DNA of 56,000 nucleotides. It comes from JAFGRR01 sp964563855 (lineage in GTDB: Bacteria; Planctomycetota; Phycisphaerae; UBA1845; Fen-1342). The stretch is from contig CAZLYU010000020.1 in assembly GCA_964563855.1 (NCBI GenBank), positions 1-56,000 of the forward strand. Direction: 5' to 3'. The position numbers were made by a program, and so were the translations under genes. Numbering within the stretch: the first letter of the stretch is position 1; every line of letters starts with the position of its first letter. Under the pieces are notes generated by a model that did no database searches, had not been told where the DNA came from, and saw only the letters and a list, made by a program, of their open reading frames with translations. Below, piece after piece: positions 25,413 to 34,666 of the stretch.

Positions 25413-27749
25413 CTAGAGGACGATGCGGTTCCGGTTCGGCGGCCGCTTCACGAGCAGCCACAGGCCGGCGATCGCCATCAAGCCAAGGAACACGAGCGGC
25501 GGCGTCAAGGCTTGCACGCCGTTTCGAACCAGGTCGTGGGTCGTGTCGGCCTGCGGTCCGATTGCAATCAGTGCCGCGGCCCAGACGAGCGTCAATCCAC
25601 CCAGGGTTCGCCATAAGGCGTAACGCCGTCCAATGATCAGCAGAACCGAGCCAGCGACGCCGACCAGCAAGAGCAGGGCGGCGGGGGCGCTCCACCCACC
25701 GCTCGAGACGAACACGACCTGCCGGCGACTGGAGGTGGTGGCGTCTTGGGAATGCTCGCGGTACGCCTTTGCGTCGGTGTGTTCGTGATAATGGTCTACG
25801 TCGATATGCACAGTTCGATTCATCGCCTGTTGACCGCGCACCTCGGAAACCGCCACGCGCCAGGCGCCGACGCCCGCCGCGGTCAGGAACACGAGCCCGA
25901 AGAACGCGAGCCATCCGCCGCCGCGCCGCCTGCGCTGCGGCGCATACGGCGGAGCGTCCGTCATCCTGGCTGTCGGCGCGGTGGACGCTGGCGCGGGGTT
26001 GGCGGCGGCCGGTGTGGTCGGAACGGACGGCGGCGCTGGCGTGGGAGCCGTCGCCGCGACGGTTCGCGCGATGCGCTCAGCGGACGGCTCGTGGTCGGGC
26101 TCGACCGCTGGCTCGGTCGACTGACGCCGTGCACCGGGCGCTGGCAGGCCTCCCAACAACGGTTTGGCGATTGCGGGCGTGAGCAACGCGAGCATCGCCC
26201 CGCAGCCGGCGGTCGCGAGCAGAAAGTCTTCGGCGCCAAGCACCAGTGCGAGAACAAAGGCGGTGATTGCCGGCGTCCAGGCTTCATCGCCGTCGATCCT
26301 GCCTTGCCGTCCGTGGCGTACGCGGCGGACGAAGTCGCAGATGAGGAGGCTCGCGCAGAGCGCCAAGCCCGCCATGACGGCTTCATCGCCGAGCTGCTCT
26401 TCTGCAAGAATCACGGCCGGGCTCATCATGGCCGCGGCGACGCCAGCCGTCGCCGCCCGCTCGAAGAACCAGTGGCGGGTGTCAAGGAGCGTGGCGGCGG
26501 CCCATGCGCCAATTGACGCGCCGAACGCCCCGCCGAGCATGTACCAGGCCAGCACAAAGACGGTCACTGGCTCCCGGTCACTGACGAACATCAGCCCGAA
26601 CGCGACGCCGACGGTGATCATCGCAAGCACGATGATTTGCAGCAGCCGCTGCGCCGCATTACGCGTGTGGGTTACGAAATCCGCGCGTTTGGAAGCGGGC
26701 GACCGCGGCCTTCCGATACGGTCAGTCAGCTCCGCCGTGCGATCGACCATCCGCGTGACGGCGCCCTCGACGCGATCTGCGACATTGCGCAGTCGATTAC
26801 CCAGCTCCTGTCGCCGCGGGCCCGCGCCGCGCGCGTCGAGATCGGGAATCGGCGGCGGCGGCGGCGAGGTTCGCGTCGGCGCGTCTCCGGGCGCTTCCGC
26901 GCTGCGTGGGGTCGACGAGATCGAGGCGGGGTTAAAACTCGTGAGTCGCTGTGGGATGTCGCTGATCTGATGGAGCGCATCGACCATGGCGTCGGCGCTC
27001 GCCCAGCGCTGCTCGGGGTCCTTTTCGAGCGACTTCGCGATGATGGGGCGAAACGGCTCCGGCACACCGCCGAGGTCGGGCGTGTCGCTGAGATGCCGCA
27101 TCAGGATCTCGGCCATGCTTGCGCCGTGGAACGGCAGGCGCCCGGTCATCATTTCATAGAGAATCACGCCGAGCGAGTAAATGTCGATCGCGGCGGAGTA
27201 ATTGCCGGATCCGATTTCCGGCGCCATGTAGTGAACCGTTCCGACGCTGACCGTCTGGTTGCTGTGCCGGCTGATCGAGATGTGTTTGCTGAGGCCGTAG
27301 TCGCCGATTTTCACGTAGCCGTCGTCGTAGAAGATGTTCGCCGGCTTGAGATCGCGATGCACGACGCCGCGCTCGTGGAGGTGCGTCAGGCCGCGGGCGA
27401 TGCCGCTGACGAAGAAGACGGCCTTCTCGGGCGCCATGCCGCTCGGTTCGGCGATCATCACTTCGCGCAGCGATGGGCCGCCGACATATTCCATGATGAC
27501 GAAGGCTTCGCCGTCGGCATTGTGGCGGACGTCGTAGACGGTGATGAGGTGCGGGCTCTTCAGGTTCATGACCGTGTTGATGCCGCGCAGTTCGATATCG
27601 GGGTTGTCGCGCAGGTACTTGACCGCGAGCTGCTTGCCGCCGTCGCTCAGCGCGTAATAGACCTCGCCGAACCCCCCGCGGCCGACGGCGCGTTGGATGG
27701 TCACGCCTTCCAGCGGACGATCACCATGTTGGTAGGTATAGGCCGGCAA
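25413..27749 (-). CDS. Membrane Ser/Thr protein kinase (Hanks type)
   Basis: A 778-residue kinase. Residues about 15-275 form the kinase domain: Gly loop GRGGFGEV (23-30), K44 in LAVKYL, HRDLKPANIF with catalytic D133, the metal-binding motif as DYG (150-152) rather than DFG, GTVHYMAPE, and DIYSLGVILYEMMTGRLPF. The C-terminal half has about seven or more hydrophobic segments (for example ILVLAMITVGVAFGLMF near 365-385 and a pair at the end), with a Pro/Ala-rich linker, so the protein is polytopic rather than single-pass. No PASTA or sensor domain is recognised. The start is TTG with GGAG and GAGG just upstream. It lies 82 bases after the FHA-protein gene on the same strand, probably as an operon. 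Confidence 0.9.
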   Translation of the reverse strand: MPAYTYQHGDRPLEGVTIQRAVGRGGFGEVYYALSDGGKQLAVKYLRDNPDIELRGINTVMNLKSPHLITVYDVRHNADGEAFVIMEYVGGPSLREVMIAEPSGMAPEKAVFFVSGIARGLTHLHERGVVHRDLKPANIFYDDGYVKIGDYGLSKHISISRHSNQTVSVGTVHYMAPEIGSGNYSAAIDIYSLGVILYEMMTGRLPFHGASMAEILMRHLSDTPDLGGVPEPFRPIIAKSLEKDPEQRWASADAMVDALHQISDIPQRLTSFNPASISSTPRSAEAPGDAPTRTSPPPPPIPDLDARGAGPRRQELGNRLRNVADRVEGAVTRMVDRTAELTDRIGRPRSPASKRADFVTHTRNAAQRLLQIIVLAMITVGVAFGLMFVSDREPVTVFVLAWYMLGGAFGASIGAWAAATLLDTRHWFFERAATAGVAAAMMSPAVILAEEQLGDEAVMAGLALCASLLICDFVRRVRHGRQGRIDGDEAWTPAITAFVLALVLGAEDFLLATAGCGAMLALLTPAIAKPLLGGLPAPGARRQSTEPAVEPDHEPSAERIARTVAATAPTPAPPSVPTTPAAANPAPASTAPTARMTDAPPYAPQRRRRGGGWLAFFGLVFLTAAGVGAWRVAVSEVRGQQAMNRTVHIDVDHYHEHTDAKAYREHSQDATTSSRRQVVFVSSGGWSAPAALLLLVGVAGSVLLIIGRRYALWRTLGGLTLVWAAALIAIGPQADTTHDLVRNGVQALTPPLVFLGLMAIAGLWLLVKRPPNRNRIVL

Positions 27750-27831
27750 GTGTCCTCTCCAGACGGCGGCGCCTAGTGCACCGCCACAGCGTATTCGTCC
27801 CGCGCGCCCTTTGCTTCACCCGTCGACATTA

Positions 27832-29370
27832 TCACACGCGTCCCGGCGGCGCTCCATCCGGGTGCGCAATGAGGGTGAACCCGATCTCGCCCATGCGGTT
27901 CGGCTTTCCCAGTTCGACCCGCATCGCGGCGCCGCCACGCTCCGGTCGCGCCCACCACTCGCCGTCGCGCTCGTACAACATGACGGCTTCGGCTGCTTCG
28001 TCGGTGCGTACGTGATGGGTTGACGATCCGCCGATCAGGCAGACGTCTGACACGAGCAGCACGCGACTGACGTCGTGCGGCAGCCGGCGCGTCGCCGCCG
28101 CCTCGATCACGTAGGTGGCGCTGCGTGCGCTGGGTTGCCGGAATGTGAAGCGGTATTCGCCGACCGCGAGGCGGTCGCCGTCGCGCAGCAAAGCGCCTTC
28201 GCTGCCACGGCCGTTGAGCGTCACCGGGGCGCGCGGCATCAGAAACACATCGTCGCCGCGGCGGACCAGGTCGGCGTGGTGCGCCTGCACGGTTCTGCCG
28301 GGCAGGAGCACATCGACGTTTCGGCTACGCCCCAGCGTCGCAGCAGACGCTCGCACGAGCAGACTGCTGCCGCCGCCGTCAACCAGCAACAGCAGCGGGG
28401 GAGCTGCGGTGGGAATCGGCGGCGGCTGCACGGGCGGCGTCGGTGTCTCGGCGCTGCGGCCGGCGGCTTGCGAGGCGGCGAGTCCGAGGGGCGAGGCCAG
28501 CAACTGTTCGGTTGCCGCCTGCGTCTCCGCGGTCGCGCGCAGTGCATCGTCGAGCCACGTCGCCGCGCCCACCAGGCCCTTGAGTCGCAGGAGCGTCTGT
28601 CGGAGGGCGGTGAGATCGATGCGCGGTGTGTGCCGCATGGCGCGCTCGACGAGCGTCGCGGCGCGCTCGAGTTCTTCGAATGCTGCAGTGCGATGTTCGC
28701 GGAGTGGGCGCATCTGTTGATAGGCCGCCAAAAACGCCTCGAGCTTCCCGTCGCGCAGCAGCGTGAGGAGGTACGCGGCCGCGTGCGGCGCGAGCTCCCC
28801 GGCCGTCTCTTCGACGACGACCGCCTCGGGCCGCTCGTCATGGGCGGCGCGCCACACGCGGGCTGCGCCGAGAATGTCATCTCGTTGCAGCGCTGCCTGG
28901 AGCTGCGCCTGCATTTTCTTATCGCGTGACTGCTGCTGATCGAAAGCCGCATGCCAGGCTGCGCGCCGCTGTTCGGGCAAGTCGGCGGCCGCGGCGCGGC
29001 CGGTGTCGTAGCGACCGTGCGCCAAGCGCTCCGCGGCGCGGGCCTCCGCCGTCTGTTCGCGGCGATCCGCCTCGGCATCCGCCGACCGCTCACGCAGCAC
29101 GCGTTCGCGCAACTCGGCGGCGGCGCTTTTGTGACACTTGAGCACCGCGACGCGGTCGAGTTCAGCCAGCGCGCGGTCGAAGCGTCCGGCCTGCGTATGC
29201 ACCCGCGCCCGCGCCAGTAGCGTCGCGGCGAGTTCGCTCAGCAGTTCGGCGGCGCGTTTCTGCTCGACGAGGTCGCCGGCGACGACCGCCTCGTATGCGT
29301 CGTCGATTGCTCCCGTTGCCAAGGCGCGTTCCGCTGTACGCAATCGAGCATGGAACCAACGTTTATGCAT
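27832..29370 (-). CDS. Coiled-coil/TPR-like protein with C-terminal FHA domain
   Basis: A 512-residue cytoplasmic protein without signal or membrane segment. Residues about 1-300 are Ala/Arg/Glu/Leu-rich helices, resembling TPR or helical repeats (RALATGAIDDAYEAV, LARARVHTQAGRFDRALAEL). After a Pro-rich linker (about 318-335) comes an FHA-like domain: LLLLVDGGGSSLLVRAS, LGRSRNVDVLLPG, VQAHHADLVRRG, VTLNGR and LRDGDRLAVGEYRFTFRQP. The usual SxxH motif is replaced by QAHHA. A further region, LLVSDVCLIGGSSTHHV to the C-terminus, resembles a second diverged FHA unit. FHA domains bind phosphothreonine, so the neighbouring kinase is the natural partner. Confidence 0.8.
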   Translation of the reverse strand: MHKRWFHARLRTAERALATGAIDDAYEAVVAGDLVEQKRAAELLSELAATLLARARVHTQAGRFDRALAELDRVAVLKCHKSAAAELRERVLRERSADAEADRREQTAEARAAERLAHGRYDTGRAAAADLPEQRRAAWHAAFDQQQSRDKKMQAQLQAALQRDDILGAARVWRAAHDERPEAVVVEETAGELAPHAAAYLLTLLRDGKLEAFLAAYQQMRPLREHRTAAFEELERAATLVERAMRHTPRIDLTALRQTLLRLKGLVGAATWLDDALRATAETQAATEQLLASPLGLAASQAAGRSAETPTPPVQPPPIPTAAPPLLLLVDGGGSSLLVRASAATLGRSRNVDVLLPGRTVQAHHADLVRRGDDVFLMPRAPVTLNGRGSEGALLRDGDRLAVGEYRFTFRQPSARSATYVIEAAATRRLPHDVSRVLLVSDVCLIGGSSTHHVRTDEAAEAVMLYERDGEWWARPERGGAAMRVELGKPNRMGEIGFTLIAHPDGAPPGRV

Positions 29371-29467
29371 GCCTATCGCCTATGGGCCGTTGGTGTCGTG
29401 GCTGACGTGTCGGTCATCGTGGCCGATCCTGTCGCTCGGATAAACATTCGCAGCGGCCCCGCGAATA

Positions 29468-29496
29468 TTCTCACGGCCCATAAGGGTCCATATACT
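29468..29496 (+). promoter_or_regulatory. Candidate sigma-70-type promoter
   Basis: TTCTCA (29468-29473), 17-base spacer, TATACT (29491-29496), in the divergent gap between the FHA gene and the gene at 29598. The -10 box matches consensus at five of six positions and the -35 box at four. Confidence 0.4.
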
Positions 29497-29509
29497 GCCC
29501 GAAACAGCG

Positions 29510-29537
29510 GCGGGGCGGCCCTCGTGCGGCGCCCCGC
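29510..29537 (+). other. GC-rich hairpin in the leader of the gene at 29598
   Basis: GCGGGGCG (29510-29517) pairs with CGCCCCGC (29530-29537) around a 12-base loop, just downstream of the candidate start of transcription. No T run follows, so it is more likely a leader structure than a terminator. Confidence 0.4.
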
Positions 29538-29597
29538 GAGGTCAGTTTGCTGGAGCGATGCGCCGGAATTGGGCGCCGCCTCGCATTGGGAGCGATG

Positions 29598-30035
29598 ATG
29601 TCACGGACGTTTATCAGTATCGCGGGCGTGTTGGTCGCCATTGGCGTCGTCGCGGCGTTCGCCTGGCAGAAGGCGGCCCCGCGAGAGCTAACCAGCGCCG
29701 GCCGCATTACCGCGGTCGATCACGCGACCCGCACCGGCGAGATCGAGATCATCCATCCGCGCACCGGTCAGGCGTTCCTGATCGCGGCGGAGGTGGATCC
29801 CAACGCCGAGTTGATCGGAATAGACGGTGCGCCCATCGTCATTGCAGAACTCGAGCCCGGCATGCAGGTGACCGCGACCGGAATGCTCTACCCCGCCACC
29901 CGCCGCGTCGTGGCGACGCGGATTCAGGTCGATGAGCCGCTGCAACCGGAGGCGGAAACCGTGTCCAATATTACAGAGACCACCGACACGCCTGAGGATG
30001 CCTCCGGTCAGGTCGATCCCAACGACTCCCCATAG
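29598..30035 (+). CDS. Small membrane-anchored protein with OB-like (DUF5666-like) domain
   Basis: A 145-residue protein with a single N-terminal membrane segment (ISIAGVLVAIGVVAAFAW) and an extracytoplasmic beta domain of about 75 residues: GRITAVDHATRTGEIEII, AELEPGMQVTATGML and VATRIQVDEPL. The pattern of a short barrel ending in a VxAxxIxV strand resembles DUF5666/OB-like modules. The C-terminal 25 residues are polar and rich in Thr, Glu and Pro. I chose ATG 29598 (GGGAG 5 bases upstream) over the adjoining ATG 29595. It is 4 bases from the TTG of the next gene, or overlaps it if that gene starts earlier. Function unknown. Confidence 0.6.
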   Translation: MSRTFISIAGVLVAIGVVAAFAWQKAAPRELTSAGRITAVDHATRTGEIEIIHPRTGQAFLIAAEVDPNAELIGIDGAPIVIAELEPGMQVTATGMLYPATRRVVATRIQVDEPLQPEAETVSNITETTDTPEDASGQVDPNDSP

Positions 30036-30039
30036 GCCT

Positions 30040-31680
30040 TTGCGTAGCACTGCAACCGATCACGCGCCATCGAACGCGTCGGCGCCGGCCGCGTCGGTCG
30101 CGGTCGTTCTCCTGCTGGTTATCGGCGCGGCGGCCAACGTGTGGTTTGTCGTGCAGGGGCCGCTCGACCTCTCCGGCGACGAAGCCCACTACTGGGAATG
30201 GTCGCGCCGCCTCGACTTCAGCTACTACAGCAAAGGGCCGCTGGTCGCCTACCTCATCGCTGGCGGGACCGCGCTGCTCGGCGATACCGAGTTGGGCGTG
30301 CGTGCTCCGGCGATTGTGCTCAGTGTGCTTACCGGTTGGGGAATCTTCGTCCTCGCGCGACGCTCCGGCGTCGGCCCCTGGAGCGCGTTCGCGGCGGTTG
30401 CGTTGCTCGCGACCATGCCAATCACGGCGGTCGGCGCGAAGCTGATGACCATTGACGCGCCGCTGCTGTGCGCCTGGATATGGATGGCGGTCAGCCTTGA
30501 GCGGGCGCTCGCGACGCGTGGCTGGCTCTGGTGGGTGTTGGTGGGGTTGTTGATCGCGGTCGGATTGCTCGCGAAGTACAACATGCTCTTCGCCTACCCG
30601 GCAATCGCGGTCATCCTGCTGAGCGCGCCCGAGGTGCGACACTGGTTGCGCCGCCCGCAGCCATATGTTGCTGCTTGTATCGGCACACTCGGCCTCGCGC
30701 CCATTGTCGTCTGGAACGCCTGGAATGGTTGGGTGAGTTTTCGGCATGTCGCCGGGCAAGCCGGCGTCGACGATGCGCCGGTGGTGGAGTTTGTCGGCGT
30801 GCTGACGTATCTGGGCGGTCAGCTGGCGGTGGTGAACCCCGTCTGGTTCGTGCTCATCGTGTGGGCGTGCATCGTGCATTGGCGTTCGCCCGAACCGCAG
30901 CCGCGGTGGCGCTCGCGTATGCTCGTGGTGCTGACGTTGACGCCTTGGCTCATCTTTCTCGGGTTCAGCCCGCTGACCAAAATTCAGCCGAATTGGCCGG
31001 TGTTGGCGCTGGTGACCGGCGTCATTGTTCTGGCTCAAGCGCTCGCGAACGGCTGGCGCTCGCGTACGCCCGGCATCAGGCGGCGAACGAAAGCGACGGT
31101 CGGTGTCGGCGTGGTGTACGGGGTCGTCGCGCTGGTCTTGCTGCACAACACCGCCTGGCTGATGCCGATCTTCAAGCGACTCGCCGCCGACGCTCCGCCT
31201 TGGGAGCTCACGCCGACCGCGGTCTATGACCCCACGTCGCGGCTGCGGGGGTGGGAGCAGCTTGGCGCGGCGGTCGGGGCGGCGTGCGACGAGGCGCGCG
31301 TTTTGTATGGCGAGCCCCCGTTCATTCTCACCGACGACTACCAGCTTGCGAGCCTGCTCGCCTTCTATACGCCGGGGCAGCCGTCGACGTATGCGGCGGC
31401 GTCGGTTCTCGGCCGCCGGCGAAGCCAGTACGACTTGTGGCGCAATCCGATTGACGATGCTGAAGCGTTCGTCGGCCGTCCGGTGGTGTATGTGGGGACC
31501 TTTCCCGCTGCCCGGGACGAACGCGGTGCGCTGCTGCGAACGGCGTTTGAAGATGTCGCCGAGCCACGCATCGTGACCCACACGGTGGCTGGCGCTCCGG
31601 TGCGCGTGACGCCGATCTACCGCGTGCGGACGTTTAACGGCTTCCCCGCGCGCGCTCGCGCGGCTACGGTTGGCTACTGA
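30040..31680 (+). CDS. GT39/ArnT-like membrane glycosyltransferase
   Basis: A polytopic membrane protein of about 546 residues from the proposed TTG start. The first loop after helix 1 has DLSGDEAHYWEWSRRLDFSY followed by YSKGPLVAYLI, the acidic catalytic loop of the PMT/ArnT family (PF13231), which moves a sugar from a polyprenyl phosphate donor to protein or lipid on the outer face. About ten hydrophobic helices follow, then a C-terminal globular part (FILTDDYQLASLLAFY). The start is uncertain: ATGs at 29932 and 29998 would overlap the preceding gene; TTG 30040 lies right after its stop but has a weak ribosome-binding site. Its stop overlaps the ATG of the next gene (TGATG). Confidence 0.82.
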   Translation: MRSTATDHAPSNASAPAASVAVVLLLVIGAAANVWFVVQGPLDLSGDEAHYWEWSRRLDFSYYSKGPLVAYLIAGGTALLGDTELGVRAPAIVLSVLTGWGIFVLARRSGVGPWSAFAAVALLATMPITAVGAKLMTIDAPLLCAWIWMAVSLERALATRGWLWWVLVGLLIAVGLLAKYNMLFAYPAIAVILLSAPEVRHWLRRPQPYVAACIGTLGLAPIVVWNAWNGWVSFRHVAGQAGVDDAPVVEFVGVLTYLGGQLAVVNPVWFVLIVWACIVHWRSPEPQPRWRSRMLVVLTLTPWLIFLGFSPLTKIQPNWPVLALVTGVIVLAQALANGWRSRTPGIRRRTKATVGVGVVYGVVALVLLHNTAWLMPIFKRLAADAPPWELTPTAVYDPTSRLRGWEQLGAAVGAACDEARVLYGEPPFILTDDYQLASLLAFYTPGQPSTYAAASVLGRRRSQYDLWRNPIDDAEAFVGRPVVYVGTFPAARDERGALLRTAFEDVAEPRIVTHTVAGAPVRVTPIYRVRTFNGFPARARAATVGY

Positions 31681-32951
31681 TGCAAGGCTTGGAGGCTGCC
31701 ATTTTGAAGCGCGGTCGGCGGATGAACGTGTGGCGCGGCAGCGCCCAGACAGGTGGTCTGGCAATTGTCTGGCTTGCGCTCATGACGATCGGGTGCGCAG
31801 CGTCCGGCCGGCACGATGACGCGGTCTCCGACCCCGACGCCGCGGCGTCCACGACTCAGCCGACGCGAGCCGCGGAAGACGTGCGGCCGCTGCCTGGCGC
31901 CGGAAAGACGGTCTTTCAGCGTCCGACGCCTCCGCCGGTGGTCAACGCGGCGGTTCTGCCGCGCGTGCTGCTGGTTGATGATCTGGCGCTCACGGTTGAC
32001 GAACTGCTGTACTTCTCACGGCAGCGCGTCTTGCCGCTGCTGCAGAGTGGGGCGTTTGCGCGGAGCGCGCTCACACGACTGCTGCGCGCTCAAACGCAGC
32101 AGGAGATCGGCACGTTGGTGCTCTATGCACAAGCGCGACGCGAGCTCGACCCCTCGCAAATGGAGCGGCTGCGCGCTTTGGCGGCCGACGAGGTCGAAGC
32201 GCGGATCGCGCGCGAGTACGAAGGATCTTCGGCCCGCTTCGAGCGCGCACTCGCGGAGTTCAGCCTGACGCGCGAGCAGCATTTAGCCCTGATCGAACGC
32301 GACCTCATCGCACGACTGTTCGCACGCGACCGCTTCACGCCGCAGGTGTTCGTCCGCCGAGCGGAGCTGCTGCGTCACTATCGCGCGAATCTCGACCGCT
32401 TCAGCAAGCCCGAAACCCGTGAACTGCTGATGATCGAGATTCCATTCGAAGCGTTCTTGCCGGAGCGCGTGAGATGGGAGCGGGCCACGCCCGACCAGCG
32501 CGCGGCCGCGCGCGACGCCGCGGCTGAGGAGATCAACGCGGCGTACGCCGCGCTCGCTGAACAGCCGTTTGATTCGGTCGCGCGGCAGTTCTCGCGCGAC
32601 CCGTTTCGGACGGTCGGCGGAATGCGCGGCGAGATCGGCAGCCCGCTGCAGCCGCCGTACGACACGGTGTCGGCCCGGTTGTTCGAGATGCAAACCGGGG
32701 ACTACACCGAACCGCACGAGCTGCCGCGGAGTTGGTGCATCGTCGGTTGCGGCCTGATCAGTGCGGCCACGCAGGAGCCGTTCGAACACGTGCAGGATGT
32801 GTTGCGCTACGAACTTACCGAGCGCCGCATTGAGGAACTTTCGCAGCAGCATATGCAGCGGCTGGTCGCGCGGGCTGAGATCTCGCCGGTTGAGCCGTTT
32901 GTGGAAGCGGCGGTGCGCCGGGCGCTCTCGCCGGCCTGGCCCACGAATTAG
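31680..32951 (+). CDS. Parvulin/SurA-like peptidyl-prolyl isomerase lipoprotein
   Basis: A 423-residue protein. The N-terminal region has a hydrophobic stretch ending LALMTIGC, a lipobox; with the ATG at 31722 the signal has normal length, while the ATG at 31680 overlaps the upstream stop (TGATG) and fits translational coupling. Helical SurA-like N-terminal segments (about 100-235) are followed by a diverged parvulin domain at about 240-365: TRELLMIEIPF, FDSVARQFSRDP, GGMRGEIGSP and LFEMQTGDYTEPHEL. A helical C-terminus closes it. This layout is that of SurA/PrsA-type chaperones which help secreted proteins to fold. The operon with a GT39 transferase suggests joint work on exported glycoproteins, but this is inference. 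Confidence 0.78.
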   Translation: MQGLEAAILKRGRRMNVWRGSAQTGGLAIVWLALMTIGCAASGRHDDAVSDPDAAASTTQPTRAAEDVRPLPGAGKTVFQRPTPPPVVNAAVLPRVLLVDDLALTVDELLYFSRQRVLPLLQSGAFARSALTRLLRAQTQQEIGTLVLYAQARRELDPSQMERLRALAADEVEARIAREYEGSSARFERALAEFSLTREQHLALIERDLIARLFARDRFTPQVFVRRAELLRHYRANLDRFSKPETRELLMIEIPFEAFLPERVRWERATPDQRAAARDAAAEEINAAYAALAEQPFDSVARQFSRDPFRTVGGMRGEIGSPLQPPYDTVSARLFEMQTGDYTEPHELPRSWCIVGCGLISAATQEPFEHVQDVLRYELTERRIEELSQQHMQRLVARAEISPVEPFVEAAVRRALSPAWPTN

Positions 32952-32965
32952 CGACAGGAAGCTTG

Positions 32966-34666
32966 CTACGCTTCGAAGCGCTTGAAGTGGCGTGCGCCGA
33001 TCCAGATTGACAGCGTCGCGACGACCACGCTCAACGCCATCATCGCGCTGATCAGAGCCACGCTGTAGGGGCTGAGCACGTCTGGCAAACCGGACGAGTC
33101 GCGCACCTCGGCGATGGTGATCGCGCCCATGCCCGTCATCATCGCCGCCACGAACACGAAGCTGGCGATCAGGTTCACGCTCCCCCCGACGCCGGAGGCG
33201 ATGCGTGCGGCGTTGCGCTGACCAAGCACGGGGTAGCGCGCGCCGAGTCCGACGGCGAGTCCGCTCAGCCCGAGGCACACGCCGAGACAAGCTGCGATGT
33301 TCAGCCGGGCCCAGAGCGCGGGCAAGTCGAGCGTCGTGATCGCGAGGCCCATCACCACCAAACCGGAAATGCAGGTGATGGTGATGGCGAACGCGAACTT
33401 CACCATCAGCAACGACAAGCGCGGCACGGGGAGTAGTCCGAGCAGCCAGAGCTGCTGCGTCTCGAGCGAGAGCAGCGGGTAGACGAAGCGGCTGGTGAAT
33501 GTCGCGAGAATGAGACTGACGGTGGTCAGGTTGAGGAACGTGACCAGCGCCTGCATGCGCGTGTCGGTGACGTCCATCGGTAAGCGGTGGAGATTCGCGG
33601 CATAGAGCACCAACAGGCCCAGCATGATCGCCATCTGCGTCCATTGCGTCGCATCGCGCGCAAAGCCGCGGATGTCTTTCAGCATGATCGTTTTTAAGCG
33701 TGGCGAGAGATAGAAAAAGAGGACGTTGCAGATGAGTTCGGTGACCCACCCGCGGCGAATCGTCGGCTGGGCGCGGTCGTGCTGCGCGCGGCTGAACGCC
33801 GTCGTCCAAGTCATCCCGCTCAGGTTGATGGTCAGCCAGGTCAGAAACGCTGCGTTGGCCGCGACGACGCCTAAATAGAAGAGGCTGTCGCCCATGCGTC
33901 GCTCGACCGCGGCGGAGACGCCCTTGGCGGTCCAACTGGTTGGAACGAAGACGCTCTGGGTGAACGACAAATCGCTGAGCACGCGACGCAGCCACTCGTC
34001 GGCTTCCGCAGCGGCCTGAAAGATGCGCCAGAGCCACATCAGCGTGACCGCGACCAGAATCGCCGCGATCCAGATCGTGAGCGTGAGTGGGCTGCGCGGC
34101 GCGAACAGCGCGACGAGCCAGGCGAGCAAGACGCCGAGCGTCGCCGGGATGAGCACGAAGCCGAGAAAATGGCCGGTGAACAGCGGGTAGAACTGCCAGT
34201 CGACGCGGTTCTGCGCGGCGACGGCGAGCATGAGCGGAATGCCGAGCAGCATGAACGACCAGCTCGAGAGCAGCAGCCCTTCGAACCACTTTACGAACAC
34301 GACATGCCGTGCGTGGACCGGCATGGTCATCAACGCGCCGGCCTCATCACGGCTGTAAAGACTGCCAAACGCGAGGATGGCGTTCGAAAAGGTGAGCATC
34401 GCGCCGAGCACGAAGAAGAAATTCACGAAGATCTGCTGCTTCGCGACCACGCCGACGAGCGGCCAGTTCGACACTTGCTGCAAGACCGTATCGAGCAAGA
34501 GGTAGAGGGCGGACCAGATGAGCACCAGCAGCGCGACGACGGCGAGTGTTTGAAACGGCGCGTCGCGCAGTTGCTGGTCGACGACGTTGCGCAACTGCTC
34601 GCCGCGCGAGCGGATCAGCAGCCACGCGCCGCCATTCGCCCTGCGCGCCGAGCTGCTAGGCGGCAT
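32966..34666 (-). CDS. ABC exporter permease, large ABC-2-like
   Basis: A 566-residue membrane protein with about twelve hydrophobic helices, arranged as two similar halves, for example FQTLAVVALLVLIWSALYLL near the N-terminus and SLILATFTSRFVYPLLSL in the middle. It is preceded in the same operon by its ATPase gene, whose stop codon it overlaps by 11 bases, which fixes ATG 34666 as start. ABC-2-like permeases of this size are common in Planctomycetota, with unknown cargo. It is the last gene of the operon and ends 14 bases from the convergent parvulin gene. Confidence 0.85.
   Translation of the reverse strand: MPPSSSARRANGGAWLLIRSRGEQLRNVVDQQLRDAPFQTLAVVALLVLIWSALYLLLDTVLQQVSNWPLVGVVAKQQIFVNFFFVLGAMLTFSNAILAFGSLYSRDEAGALMTMPVHARHVVFVKWFEGLLLSSWSFMLLGIPLMLAVAAQNRVDWQFYPLFTGHFLGFVLIPATLGVLLAWLVALFAPRSPLTLTIWIAAILVAVTLMWLWRIFQAAAEADEWLRRVLSDLSFTQSVFVPTSWTAKGVSAAVERRMGDSLFYLGVVAANAAFLTWLTINLSGMTWTTAFSRAQHDRAQPTIRRGWVTELICNVLFFYLSPRLKTIMLKDIRGFARDATQWTQMAIMLGLLVLYAANLHRLPMDVTDTRMQALVTFLNLTTVSLILATFTSRFVYPLLSLETQQLWLLGLLPVPRLSLLMVKFAFAITITCISGLVVMGLAITTLDLPALWARLNIAACLGVCLGLSGLAVGLGARYPVLGQRNAARIASGVGGSVNLIASFVFVAAMMTGMGAITIAEVRDSSGLPDVLSPYSVALISAMMALSVVVATLSIWIGARHFKRFEA

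Noticed and set aside
32283..34289. A 668-codon minus-strand open frame across the parvulin and permease genes
   Set aside because: It overlaps both real genes in another frame or strand, crosses their boundary and shows only Arg/His/Ala-rich sequence.
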